Positions 29,472 to 38,705 of a DNA stretch of 64,000 nt are shown here, in pieces; position 1 is the stretch's first letter; every line of letters starts with the position of its first letter. The notes below the pieces were generated by a model. It did no database searches and was not told the origin of the DNA. It saw nothing but the letters and a program-made list of their open reading frames with translations. This DNA is from an uncultured Rubripirellula sp. GTDB lineage: Bacteria > Planctomycetota > Planctomycetia > Pirellulales > Pirellulaceae. The translations under genes were made by a program, and so were the position numbers. The DNA lies in the NCBI GenBank assembly GCA_938075415.1, contig CALJHC010000019.1:96596-160595 (forward strand), in the 5' to 3' direction.

Positions 29472-30055
29472 GACAGATATCCTCCAAGTTTGAGTCACCT
29501 ACAGTATGCTCCCATTGGCAAGTGCCTCGCAAGGGAAAGCGGTGTTTGACGGGAAAAATTCAACACCTCGGTTGCCCGCCCCGTCCCCGATTCACTCGAA
29601 CCAAATGATGAGGCACGAAAGGTAAAATGACTGCAACCGAACGAAGCAATCATCCAACGTACAATTCGCGAAACGTCTGAACATCGCATCCCCCGGTCAC
29701 AACGGGACATTTCAGATTGTTTTCACGCCGGCCCAAGGCCTGCCAATCCCTGCCTTTTCGAAGGGAATTGGGAATCCTGCCGGGGACAGCCCAGCTGAAA
29801 TGAGTCGTTTTTTTGCCAATTAGCTCTCAGCCTTTCAAATTTACGATTTTTTGAAATCCAGGCTTTCATCGAATTCAGGAACCGGTTGGAGTGGAACCTG
29901 CTGGAGTGCAGGATTGCATTTCGGGCAGTCCCGGCGATTTCGTCTAATCCAAAGAACGCATGGCCTCATCGGTTTCGCGGGTAATTTGAGATTCAGGTAA
30001 GATTGTCCCACGTTCGCACGACCGATGCCGCAAGCCACCCTCATCAAGCCTATCC
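29472..30055. other. Divergent promoter gap between msrB and ABC ATPase genes
   Basis: About 580 bases between divergent genes, so it must contain both promoters. No unambiguous promoter or operator was recognised, and no gene or array. Confidence 0.5.
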
Positions 30056-31180
30056 ATGCGTGTTCAGCTATCGAAACTTGGCGTCAGCATCGACCAACGG
30101 CAGATTCTCACGGACCTTGATTTTGAGGCTCAGGAAAACGAGTACATGGTCATTCTTGGCAGCAGTGGGAGCGGCAAGACCACGGCACTGCGAGTGATTG
30201 CCGGACTTCAAAAACCAAACATCGGTGAGGTCCGAATCGATGGAAAATTAATGAATGGCACGGCACCGAGAAACCGAAATGTCTCCATGGTTTTTCAAAA
30301 AGATGCTCTCTTTCCGCATTTGCGATTGATTGACGCCCTTCGGCAGGGCCAGCCCTCAGGAATTACAGCTGCCGATGCCTCCCGACAGCTTCGACAAGTG
30401 ACGAAACTTACCCGAATTGATGGACTACTCGATCGGTATCCCGATCAATTGAGTGGTGGTGAATTGCGTCGCGCCGCACTCGCGCAGGCCATGGCCCGGC
30501 GCAGCGCAGTACGAATGCTCGACGAACCACTCTCAGCGATTGATCCTCACCTTCGGCCTGAAATGCAAAATGATCTCCTGCAATGGCATCGTACCGTCCC
30601 CGGGACCACCATTCATGTGACACATGACGGCGAAGAGGCAATGCAACTTGCCGATCGCATTTCGGTGCTCGCTCAAGGAAGAATCCTTCAATGCGACACA
30701 CCCGAGATCATCTACCAGCGACCCCAGCATCTTGAGGTGGCCACGGCACTTGGATCACCCCCAATCAACCTACTACCAGCACTTTTGGATCACAAAGAGA
30801 ACCTTCGAGGAGAAGGATCCTTGCGAGGCAAAGCATTGTTCGCCTCAAACTCTGCGCCATGCCGCGTTCTGATTGGAGTACGACCTCACGAACTGACGGC
30901 ATCCTTGGCGGAAGAGAAGAAGTTGGACAGCCGGACCGAAAATGGCATTCAACTAGCCGCCGATTTAATCGATGTAAGAAGAGGCATCCAGAATTTTCGA
31001 ATCACCGCGCGTTGGAATGGCCAACTTATTCATGCCGTTCTTGCGGATCAACAACAAGTGTCAGCGGTGCAGAACCAATCAATCATTCGCCTTCGAGCGA
31101 ACCTCGAACACTTGCACCTATTTCATCAAGACACAGGACGACGGATCGACCCCAAAACCGATTTTTGTCGCACGATATGA
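30056..31180 (+). CDS. Orphan ABC ATPase of MalK/UgpC type with degenerate motifs
   Basis: 374 residues: nucleotide-binding domain then a C-terminal OB/TOBE-like part (RVLIGVRPHEL). Walker A GSSGSGKTT at 35-43, Q-loop Gln 81, and switch His 190 in HVTHDGEEAM are intact. The signature reads LSGGELRRAAL instead of the usual LSGGQ-QR, and Walker B reads VRMLDEPLSAID where the family has aliphatic residues and LDEP. These changes may alter ATP turnover. MalK-type ATPases power binding-protein-dependent sugar or polyol importers, but no permease or binding protein is nearby; instead a TauE/SafE permease follows 75 bases on. It either serves a distant importer as a multitask ATPase or has a local non-import role. 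Confidence 0.9.
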   Translation: MRVQLSKLGVSIDQRQILTDLDFEAQENEYMVILGSSGSGKTTALRVIAGLQKPNIGEVRIDGKLMNGTAPRNRNVSMVFQKDALFPHLRLIDALRQGQPSGITAADASRQLRQVTKLTRIDGLLDRYPDQLSGGELRRAALAQAMARRSAVRMLDEPLSAIDPHLRPEMQNDLLQWHRTVPGTTIHVTHDGEEAMQLADRISVLAQGRILQCDTPEIIYQRPQHLEVATALGSPPINLLPALLDHKENLRGEGSLRGKALFASNSAPCRVLIGVRPHELTASLAEEKKLDSRTENGIQLAADLIDVRRGIQNFRITARWNGQLIHAVLADQQQVSAVQNQSIIRLRANLEHLHLFHQDTGRRIDPKTDFCRTI

Positions 31181-31255
31181 ATCTTTCCAAGATTCACTGG
31201 CTGAAACGATGATCGGTTATTCAAGGAATGGGGGCGGTTCGCTACGATTTGCTTC

Positions 31256-32020
31256 ATGGAATGGTTTCTCGAATCCCTGCCGCTGGTCGCAGTCCTTTGC
31301 ACGGGTGTCTTTGTGCAATCCGCTGCTGGCTTTGCAGCAGGCTTGATTATCATTCCGTCTTTGCTCTGGTTCGGCTACAGCATTCCGGCAGCCAATTTTG
31401 CCTTGCTAATCGCATCGATTCCGCAAAATATCTGGGGTGTCTGGAGCTTTCGTGAAGCGATCAGTTTCAAGGATGTGACTTGGCCAGCGATCGCGCGTTT
31501 AATTTTTTTCCCAGTTGGAATTTCAGTCGTCTACCAACTCGAGGCACTCGACACGCAGACCTTACGGCAGTTGGTCGGTGCGATTCTGATTCTTTTGACA
31601 ACATCGATTGCTCTATTTCGCCCTCAACCACGTCAAGAACTTCACGCCGCTTGGGCCTGGGTCGCATTCCCTCTATCGGGATTCATGCAGGGGGTCGTGG
31701 GAATGGGTGGTCCTGCGATGGTTTTCTGGGTTCAAGCTCATGATTGGGGAACTCGTCGATCCCGCGGGTTCCTTTTTGCGATGTACCTCACCAGCCTTGT
31801 GCCCGCGTTATTGATTCTGGCTTTTGCGTTTGGATCGAGTGTTCTCAACGCAGGCTTGGTCACCGCGTTTTCCATACCGCTTCTACTTTGGGTTACTCAA
31901 CTTGGATTGAAGTTCGGAACAAAACTTGGACGCAAATTACTTAAACGAGTAACTTTGATCCTGCTCATGCTGATGGGAATTGCAGGTTTAGTGAGTCCTT
32001 GGATACTTTCGAATGGATGA
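31256..32020 (+). CDS. TauE/SafE-family membrane permease
   Basis: 254 residues with about eight hydrophobic segments in two homologous halves, as in the sulfite exporter TauE/SafE family. Family signatures: GVFVQSAAGFAAGLIIIPSL near the N-terminus and GFMQGVVGMGGPAMVFW in the second half, the paired Gly-rich loops. Members export or import sulfite, sulfoacetate or other organosulfur anions, driven by the proton gradient; the substrate here is unknown. The start ATG at 31256 is 75 bases after the ABC ATPase stop, so the two may be co-transcribed. A link to desulfation products (sulfatase at 26788) is conceivable but only inferential. Confidence 0.92.
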   Translation: MEWFLESLPLVAVLCTGVFVQSAAGFAAGLIIIPSLLWFGYSIPAANFALLIASIPQNIWGVWSFREAISFKDVTWPAIARLIFFPVGISVVYQLEALDTQTLRQLVGAILILLTTSIALFRPQPRQELHAAWAWVAFPLSGFMQGVVGMGGPAMVFWVQAHDWGTRRSRGFLFAMYLTSLVPALLILAFAFGSSVLNAGLVTAFSIPLLLWVTQLGLKFGTKLGRKLLKRVTLILLMLMGIAGLVSPWILSNG

Positions 32021-32280
32021 TTTGCGGCACCATTGAGACGCATCAATCGATCGCATGTAAGGGAATGATGCAAGACATTGCGTTCGACTTGATCCTGGAA
32101 CCAATTGAACCATCGATCCAATTTGATCTGCTGACAGCTCATCGGATAATCAACTCAAAAGCTTGGTCGTTGGATCCACCACGATCAAAAGAAAATGGCC
32201 ACGAACCCATGAGGGCAGTGACCATTGTGTGTTAACAGCGCAAACCAAACTCTCCGCTGGGGCGATATGGCTGCAAAATC

Positions 32281-33201
32281 CTATTCGGAATCAGCAGTCG
32301 CATCACCTTCCTCGTCAGAGGACTTATCCGCATCGGCAGCTGGATCCGCCCCTGCTGTGTCATCCCCAGCCTCCGATGGCGCACTGGCCGAGTCGCCTTT
32401 CATTTCGGCCATCCACTCTTCTTTGGAAAGGACCCCGTCTTTGTTGACATCAATTTTGACTTTGGTTTGATTCGAAATCTGAGGAATCTCACTGTCGCTT
32501 AAATTACCGTCGCCGTCTTCATCATTCTCGTCGAACACCTCCTCTGGCTCGGCACGTGCTCGGACCTCCGGATCAAAGGCACTTGAGCCTGCATAACCAT
32601 CATCACCTCCGGCAGCCGCCGCAGCAGGTCGTCCACCACCAGTATCAGCCCCTGCATCCTCGTCACCCCCTGCGTCCTCGTCACCCCCTGCGTCTTCGTC
32701 ACCCCCAGCGTCCTCGCTTTCTCCGCTGCTTCCTTCACCACCGTCGTCCAAAGAAGCACCATCTGATGGGACAATCATGCTTTCCCTTGTGTCATGCTGA
32801 GAAACCTCACCCGAGGACTCGTACAGGAATTTTGAATGGCGGTGAAACATCCATTGACCATCGTTCATTTTGTAGACAGTGAAAAGCTGATGAGTCCGAA
32901 TCGGCAAGCCACTTCGCCAGCTGTACACCTCAACCAAATCACCATTAACCTCTTCAAAGGAGCTAGACGGCTCTAGCCCCAGCAGTTCCTTGACACCAGC
33001 ATTTGTCAGAACATCAGTACTCTGGCTGTTGATCAACATGCTTTTCTCTGCAATCTGGTCGTAGGCTTTATCGACTGCAGGTCGAGCCACTTGATAGTCG
33101 TACAACAGTGCACATACCATCAAAACAAGAACGACAAGCAGAACAGTCTGCCTTGAGTTGCCACCACTTGGCTTACCTTTCGGTGAGGATGCTTCGCTCA
33201 T
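32281..33201 (-). CDS. Membrane-anchored EF-hand protein with acidic repeats
   Basis: 306 residues; the ATG at 33201 follows AAAGG by eight bases. A membrane helix lies at about 19-36 (TVLLVVLVLMVCALLYDY). A small alpha/beta domain follows (ELLGLEPSSSFEEVNGDLV, LFTVYKMNDGQWMFHRHS). Next is a very acidic linker with four copies of a six-residue EDAGGD-type repeat (about residues 163-186), then two EF-hand loops, DENDEDGDGNLSDSEI and DVNKDGVLSKEEW, and a low-complexity acidic tail. EF-hand domains bind calcium; in planctomycetes they occur in many exported proteins of unknown role. It is a single gene, convergent with the permease gene. Confidence 0.85.
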   Translation of the reverse strand: MSEASSPKGKPSGGNSRQTVLLVVLVLMVCALLYDYQVARPAVDKAYDQIAEKSMLINSQSTDVLTNAGVKELLGLEPSSSFEEVNGDLVEVYSWRSGLPIRTHQLFTVYKMNDGQWMFHRHSKFLYESSGEVSQHDTRESMIVPSDGASLDDGGEGSSGESEDAGGDEDAGGDEDAGGDEDAGADTGGGRPAAAAAGGDDGYAGSSAFDPEVRARAEPEEVFDENDEDGDGNLSDSEIPQISNQTKVKIDVNKDGVLSKEEWMAEMKGDSASAPSEAGDDTAGADPAADADKSSDEEGDATADSE

Positions 33202-33968
33202 TGCGTGCCTTTCAGGGCCAAAAAAGAAAGTGGAAGATGAATAAGTTTCTATAATCTATCCAACACCGGAAGCCGGAACCACCTCTGGCTTATCAATTCC
33301 GAGTATCCAAGATTGGACGGCACTAGAAATCCATTTTCTTGGCTCGAAATGGCTGGGAATGAGAATGTGACGATCAGGCAAACTTTGGGCCGATGCGGAA
33401 ACTTTGTTCAGCAGCCTCTCTTGAAAATGCAGCACACTCCCATCTGGCAGGCAGATTCGACCTGACAGGCCAAGTCGATTTTGGTGGGCTGCGGCGATTT
33501 CGTGGGCTCAGTTGGTTTCGTGGGCTCAGTTGGTTTCGTGGGCTCAGGCGTTGAGACAGAGTAATCCCCAAATGGCGACCGAGATCATGCAAAGCCTACG
33601 GGCCACAAGCTCGCCATCTCATTCGGCCATCCGTTGCCCCTGAACCACTGCGATCAAGTTGTTCTCGATCCAATGGAGGCTATCGTTGGACCGCCACCAC
33701 GAAGACTATCTTTCTCTGCACCCTGACATCGCCCGTGATCCTTATACCGGCCAGGGATCGAACTCCAATCACTTGCCTCACCCTCTCAAGAAGACCGATC
33801 AAGTGACAAGGCAGTTGACGGACCCCAGCGTTCAAGACATCCCAGCGTTCAAAACATTCCAGCGGCTGTACCGAAAAATTGCGAACGGTTAACAACCCGC
33901 AAATTTCCCAACAAGCCGATCGCAACAGGTATTTTTTCCCGACCATCGGTTTCTAATTAAATTGCGAG
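33202..33968. other. Gap containing an 18-base tandem repeat
   Basis: About 770 bases without supported genes. It holds the array at 33498-33548 and a weaker doublet near 33826-33856 (CCAGCGTTCAAGACAT, then CCAGCGTTCAAAACAT). Confidence 0.5.
33498..33548. repeat. 18-base tandem repeat, 2.8 copies
   Basis: Unit TTTCGTGGGCTCAGTTGG, contiguous copies at 33498, 33516 and 33534 (truncated), with no change between the first two. Confidence 0.9.
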
Positions 33969-35198
33969 CTAACGGTTTCGGGTTTTCTCAGGATGTTGCA
34001 GGTGTACACTCACACCGCGCTTGTTCGCACTGATAATATCCGGCTTACCGTCCCCGTTCATATCGTTTACGACGACCTCGGTACCAACGCCTGATTGATC
34101 ATCGACCCGGGATGGCTTGAACACAAAGTCACCCTGAGAATCAGGTGCACCACTGAACCAATACAAAACCGGATCGTCATTACCGCCGGGGTCATTTCCG
34201 CCATGAGCCCACCAGCGTTTGCCGGTCACCACGTCCTGCCAGCCATCACTATTGATATCAGCAAGTGTTAAAGCATGAAGCTGACTGAAGACGACACCGA
34301 ATGCATTGTCGGCGGCAGAATTACCGAGAATTTGATGACGTAGGAATCTGCGTTCACCCCGGTCACCACGCTTCTGGGCAAACCACGACAGCCCGTAACC
34401 GTGGGCATGATGCGAGGTGATGATGTCACTGAGCCCATCGCGATCAACATCGTGAATCAATATCTGCGCCCCGCCACTACCATAAGGCTCCAAGGCCCAA
34501 GTTTCCGCCTCCCACAATATCCCCTCCTGAATCGCCTCAGGCTGACGCCACCATCGGGTAGGATCAACGATGTCTAAACGCCCATCGCCGTCAACGTCGC
34601 CAACACCCAGCCCATGCCCAAACGGCACATGCGTCACATTGCCCTGGGTAACCGCCTGCCAAACCCAAGGAGCCTTTGAATCTGATTCCTTTGACGCTTC
34701 ATAATATCCAAACGCTCCGTCTCGACTACAAACCAACTCGGGCAGACCACCAGCAATCAGGTCCACCAAAACCGGCGACTCGCCTGCTACCTGACTCGCG
34801 AGGGTGAACGATTCCCAGCGACTGACCTCATTCGGCTTTCCCGGGGCAAGATAACCAACTGCCGCTTGACCGGGAAAACCGACACGAATAATGTCCGACT
34901 TGTCGTCCCCGTTTAGATCAGCCGTGAAGCTGAAGAAATGATCGCTGTATCCCTTAGGATCGTGGGCACTACCCTCACGATATTCGTGTGAATCGATGAA
35001 GTCGGGGCCACGCCACCATTTTGAACCGCTGGCCAGATCCAACTTGCCATCACCGTCAAAATCAGCAACCGAAGCGCCTTCACTCAAGAACTCAGTGGTG
35101 AGTACGTTCCTCTGCCAGTGGATCTCTTCCGACCAAATCGAACTGCACGAAAGCACGACAGACATCAGTAACAATCGAAATCGCAACACGGCTTTCAC
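33969..35198 (-). CDS. Secreted FG-GAP/VCBS repeat protein
   Basis: 409 residues beginning with GTG at 35198; no ATG is available near the signal peptide (about 1-23). Calcium-binding FG-GAP/VCBS blades recur across the whole chain: ADFDGDGKLD, ADLNGDDKSD, GDVDGDGRLD, HDVDRDGLSD, ADINSDGWQD and NDMNGDGKPD, six in all, giving a beta-propeller like that of integrin heads. The repeated WWR or WWAHGG phrase near each blade is typical of the planctomycete family. It is exported or surface-located and probably binds carbohydrate or protein ligands with calcium, but the ligand is unknown. It is a single gene. Confidence 0.88.
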   Translation of the reverse strand: MKAVLRFRLLLMSVVLSCSSIWSEEIHWQRNVLTTEFLSEGASVADFDGDGKLDLASGSKWWRGPDFIDSHEYREGSAHDPKGYSDHFFSFTADLNGDDKSDIIRVGFPGQAAVGYLAPGKPNEVSRWESFTLASQVAGESPVLVDLIAGGLPELVCSRDGAFGYYEASKESDSKAPWVWQAVTQGNVTHVPFGHGLGVGDVDGDGRLDIVDPTRWWRQPEAIQEGILWEAETWALEPYGSGGAQILIHDVDRDGLSDIITSHHAHGYGLSWFAQKRGDRGERRFLRHQILGNSAADNAFGVVFSQLHALTLADINSDGWQDVVTGKRWWAHGGNDPGGNDDPVLYWFSGAPDSQGDFVFKPSRVDDQSGVGTEVVVNDMNGDGKPDIISANKRGVSVHLQHPEKTRNR

Positions 35199-35811
35199 CT
35201 CACCAAATGAACTTCTTACCTACTTAACTCTGCAGTGACACACCACTCAAAGGTAAAAGCAAGACACAGCGTCGAATGCCAAAAACTTGCTCTCCCTCTA
35301 GTGAGACTGTTCCCACGAAAACAATCTCCCTCAGAACACACAGCAAGACGCCCAAGCCTAAGCGTCTCAGTGCCTAAGCGTCTCAGTGCCTAAGCGCCTC
35401 AGCGTCTCAGCGCCTCAGCGCCCAAGCCTGAGTGATCCCAAGCTGACGATTCGGCAAATCATCAAGTCATTGATTGACCGGCGTTTCGGTGATCCGAGAA
35501 TTTCGGTGATCCGAGAAATTGTAGACGAAAAAATGGAACCGCGTCGTCATCGTGGTATGGCCACCGATGATCTGATCCATTGAAAACGTTCAACCGCCTA
35601 ACGGCAATCAAAGTGTCCTTCACCACCTGACGCTGCCAAAACGAGGCATCAATGAGGTTGCCATCACCAAACAGTCCAAACGGCTACTTGCGATGACCGT
35701 TGCCAAACCATGCAAATCAGAATAAAAAGCGCCACGCCCTTGGCTTACCACCCGCTATACTACCGGCGGTCCAGTCGTTAACACGTGTGAAATGCTCGAT
35801 TCGAGAATGAG
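35199..35811. other. Divergent gap containing a tandem repeat
   Basis: About 610 bases between divergent genes. Contains the array at 35356-35428; no other gene, hairpin or clear promoter recognised. Confidence 0.5.
35356..35428. repeat. 16-base tandem repeat built of 8-base halves
   Basis: Unit GCCTAAGCGTCTCAGT, two identical copies, then a third with changes (GCCTAAGCGCCTCAGC) and single 8-base half-units (GTCTCAGC, GCCTCAGC). Shows growth by slippage at two scales. Confidence 0.88.
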
Positions 35812-36135
35812 ATGAAGTCACCTTCCTCCGAGCCAACACTTCAAAGTCGCATGTTGCCGCGAATCTCATTCCGGCTACTTTTCGTCATCACCGCGGCGGT
35901 TGCAGTGATCGCCGCCACGGCTCGATCCGCTGGTAACGGGCAGTCCATCGCGACAGCAATGCTACTTGGCTTGGCACCATTTTTTGCTTTCTTTTTCCTC
36001 TCGTTCATTTTGTACGCCATCGGATCTTGCATCTCGGGACCATTAACTCCGGTCAAGAATTTTGATAAAGGCAGCCCGTTTGCAGAAGACAAGTTACCAC
36101 CTCAAATCCTACCTCCGCGAGAACGGAAAACGTGA
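35812..36135 (+). CDS. Small membrane protein, first gene of ABC-2 operon
   Basis: 107 residues with two membrane segments, about 19-40 (ISFRLLFVITAAVAVIAAT) and 48-74 (ATAMLLGLAPFFAFFFLSF), and a Pro-rich charged tail. The motif F/Y-x-L-R-x-L-L-F-V-I near the N-terminus is common in small planctomycete membrane proteins that precede other genes. Its stop overlaps the GTG start candidate of the next gene (GTGA), so the two are probably coupled. The function is unknown. Being first in an exporter operon suggests an accessory subunit, which is inference. Confidence 0.7.
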   Translation: MKSPSSEPTLQSRMLPRISFRLLFVITAAVAVIAATARSAGNGQSIATAMLLGLAPFFAFFFLSFILYAIGSCISGPLTPVKNFDKGSPFAEDKLPPQILPPRERKT

Positions 36136-38705
36136 CGATGGATTTGTCTGCAACCAGGGACATACAACTTGCGGCACTTCAATTCTTATCGCGATTGGGA
36201 AAGTATCAAATCATGATGAAGGGGATACTGCTTTTTATCGCCATCACCTTGACCCTTTCGCAAGAGACCTGCCGAGGAGAACTGTATCGATATCAAAGTT
36301 CCGGGCGACTTCCAAAACCAAATACGAGTAACGCTGGCTTTACCGTAGAAATCAAAATGGGGGTGCACCTTGAGGCTGGCTATGCACCTTGGAACTTTCT
36401 CTTCAAATCTCCCAATCTGTTTACGCGCGATCGAAACTTAGTGGTTCGGATCAAACACCTGAGCGAACTGGAAACACCCCCTGTGAACGGCCTCGAAATT
36501 GAGATCCCGGTTCACATTTCTCAAGGTGACCAGACTTATCAGGTGACACATTTCTTGCCCGAATGGACCGCTGAACAGGCAGCAAGCGTCGAAATCCTTG
36601 AAAATGGCGACAAACTCTTGGGTTATCGAGGATTAGTCAAATCGACCGAAGTGTCCGACCAGCTGCAACTTCCATCTCCACGGGTGAAACATCTAGCGAT
36701 CCTTCAACGCGAAAAATTCTGCAACTGGCTCTACGTGGACCAAGAAGATCAGTGGCTCAACCAATCCCCGCACACCTTACGTGGACTACTTCACTGCATC
36801 GAAGAAACCCCCAATTTAGACTGGCCAAAGTTAATTCACGTCGCAAACAACCTGTCGCCAAAAAATACGTCAGCCCCAGTAAGCGATTTGACTAATTCTG
36901 CTGCGGTAAACCGTAACGAAGTCAACACGTACTCTCTTGACGCATCGGAATTTTGGACGCGGGCAATCAAGACCGGGCAACTTAAGGGCATTGGATTCGG
37001 CGAATTAATGGATGACTGGCGTGCCTATCAACCCTTTGATGTGATGGTCATGTCACGACGAACGCGAGATAAACTGGATCAATATAAAAAGCTCTCCGAA
37101 GCGGTCCACCATTGGCAACTTCTCGGCGGAACGGTGGTCATTGTTAACCATTTCCCACAATTAAATTTCTCCGAGCAAGACGGCAAAGACAACGTGAAGG
37201 CAACGTTGGATCCGGAACAAGTCAGCCTGATGCAGAATGCCGCCGGAATGTCTGCCTCAGCCCAAGAAAGCATCAATGCAACGAATCTGTCCATCACGCA
37301 ACTGAAAGAAAAAATCGAACTGGCCACTCAGGCCAACAATGAAACAACTCCTCCAAATCGCAATCGATCCAGACGGACAGAATCACTGGCAAATAAAAAC
37401 GCTCGCCAGACGACCCCTGAGCAAGATCGCCAACAACTTGACTTACTTAACCGTCAAACCAAAATCCTCTCGGGTTATGCTGAATCCTTGGTCGATCCAA
37501 AAAAACTCGGCATGATGGTCACCTCCACCGGAGTCGGCCTGACATTTGAACTAACGGCGTCTGACGGCATGGCGGTCCCTACCAACACGGGGGCAATCCC
37601 CAGTGCTCTCAAATGGCGACTGATACAACTTTCGCTGGGTGCCCGAGTTTCACCAACGCTTCGTCGAGGAGTGAATCCGCTACTGGGCAGCAATCGATTT
37701 GCCAACTGGAGTGTACCGGGTGTTTCTCAACCACCGGTCTATACATTCATTGGACTGTTATCAGCCTTCGTAATCCTGGTGGGACCGGTCGCGTACATCA
37801 AAACAACCAGAGCGGGTCGAACCTACCTGATGTTCGCCATCGCTCCAATCTTTGCAAGTCTGACCACACTCGCCATGCTCGGGTACAGCCTCATTGCCGA
37901 TGGGCTCGGCGCGAAAGCGAGAATCAGGCAACTGACTTGGGTCGATGGAAAGTCAGGCATGGCAGTTGAACGTGTTCGGGCAACTTATTTCACCGGGTTG
38001 CAGGATGACAATGAACTGATCTTCCCCCGCAATTCAGAGGTCTTTCCACAATATCCAAGACCAGAAAAATCATGGGCGGATCTCGAGAAGGAAGACGCCG
38101 CAACACTCGGGCGAATACGTTTCGACCACCAATACCAACGACTGAGCAACGACTTTTTACCGTCGAGAGATCAGCGGCAATTCATTTTCCACAACACCCG
38201 CACAAACGTCTCAGGGTTATCGCTCATCCCCGAACAAGTGGACGCAACGGTTGGCCCATCCAGACCAAGTGCTCGTTTGCGGAACGATTTCGGATTCCCG
38301 ATTCAAATCTGTATCGTTCGTGACCAAGAGGGTCAGTACTGGCAGACCCTTTTTCTCAATTCAAAGCAAACCAAAGAGGCGGTGCCATTACTGGCCACCG
38401 CAGCTTCACGAGCCCTGGGCAATCTTTACATTCAGCATCGGCCGATCGCAAATTCCACCAAGACGAGACGCTCCAACTCACGAGACATCGAAGACATTCC
38501 CGTTGAAATCAACAACACTATCCACCTCAGGACGCCAATGCTGGATGGCCTGATGGAAAACTGGATTCAACAGCGAATGTTAACCATTGGTGAAATCCCC
38601 AAAGGATATTTTGTCGCAACCGCTGAGGTTAGTGATGATGTGATAGCGGTGAAAGATTGCGATACAACTTCGAGTGTGCGGTTTCTTTTTGGAACACTTC
38701 CATGA
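36132..38705 (+). CDS. Large exported/membrane protein of ABC-2 exporter operon (GldG-like context)
   Basis: 857 residues if GTG at 36132 is used, which overlaps the previous stop. A plausible alternative is ATG at 36213, which would start directly at a signal peptide (KGILLFIAITLTLSQ, about 30-46). An outer domain follows, with a region reading WRAYQPFDVMVMSRRTRDKL and LLGGTVVIVNHFPQ that resembles an amidotransferase-like or DUF4350 fold. Then come a long polar linker and two membrane helices around 548-600 (VYTFIGLLSAFVILVGPVAY). A C-terminal soluble part completes it. Sandwiched before an ATPase and permease with overlapping starts, it fits the role of the GldG-type subunit of ABC-2 exporters involved in secretion or motility; the homology is my inference. 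Confidence 0.8.
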   Translation: MTMDLSATRDIQLAALQFLSRLGKYQIMMKGILLFIAITLTLSQETCRGELYRYQSSGRLPKPNTSNAGFTVEIKMGVHLEAGYAPWNFLFKSPNLFTRDRNLVVRIKHLSELETPPVNGLEIEIPVHISQGDQTYQVTHFLPEWTAEQAASVEILENGDKLLGYRGLVKSTEVSDQLQLPSPRVKHLAILQREKFCNWLYVDQEDQWLNQSPHTLRGLLHCIEETPNLDWPKLIHVANNLSPKNTSAPVSDLTNSAAVNRNEVNTYSLDASEFWTRAIKTGQLKGIGFGELMDDWRAYQPFDVMVMSRRTRDKLDQYKKLSEAVHHWQLLGGTVVIVNHFPQLNFSEQDGKDNVKATLDPEQVSLMQNAAGMSASAQESINATNLSITQLKEKIELATQANNETTPPNRNRSRRTESLANKNARQTTPEQDRQQLDLLNRQTKILSGYAESLVDPKKLGMMVTSTGVGLTFELTASDGMAVPTNTGAIPSALKWRLIQLSLGARVSPTLRRGVNPLLGSNRFANWSVPGVSQPPVYTFIGLLSAFVILVGPVAYIKTTRAGRTYLMFAIAPIFASLTTLAMLGYSLIADGLGAKARIRQLTWVDGKSGMAVERVRATYFTGLQDDNELIFPRNSEVFPQYPRPEKSWADLEKEDAATLGRIRFDHQYQRLSNDFLPSRDQRQFIFHNTRTNVSGLSLIPEQVDATVGPSRPSARLRNDFGFPIQICIVRDQEGQYWQTLFLNSKQTKEAVPLLATAASRALGNLYIQHRPIANSTKTRRSNSRDIEDIPVEINNTIHLRTPMLDGLMENWIQQRMLTIGEIPKGYFVATAEVSDDVIAVKDCDTTSSVRFLFGTLP

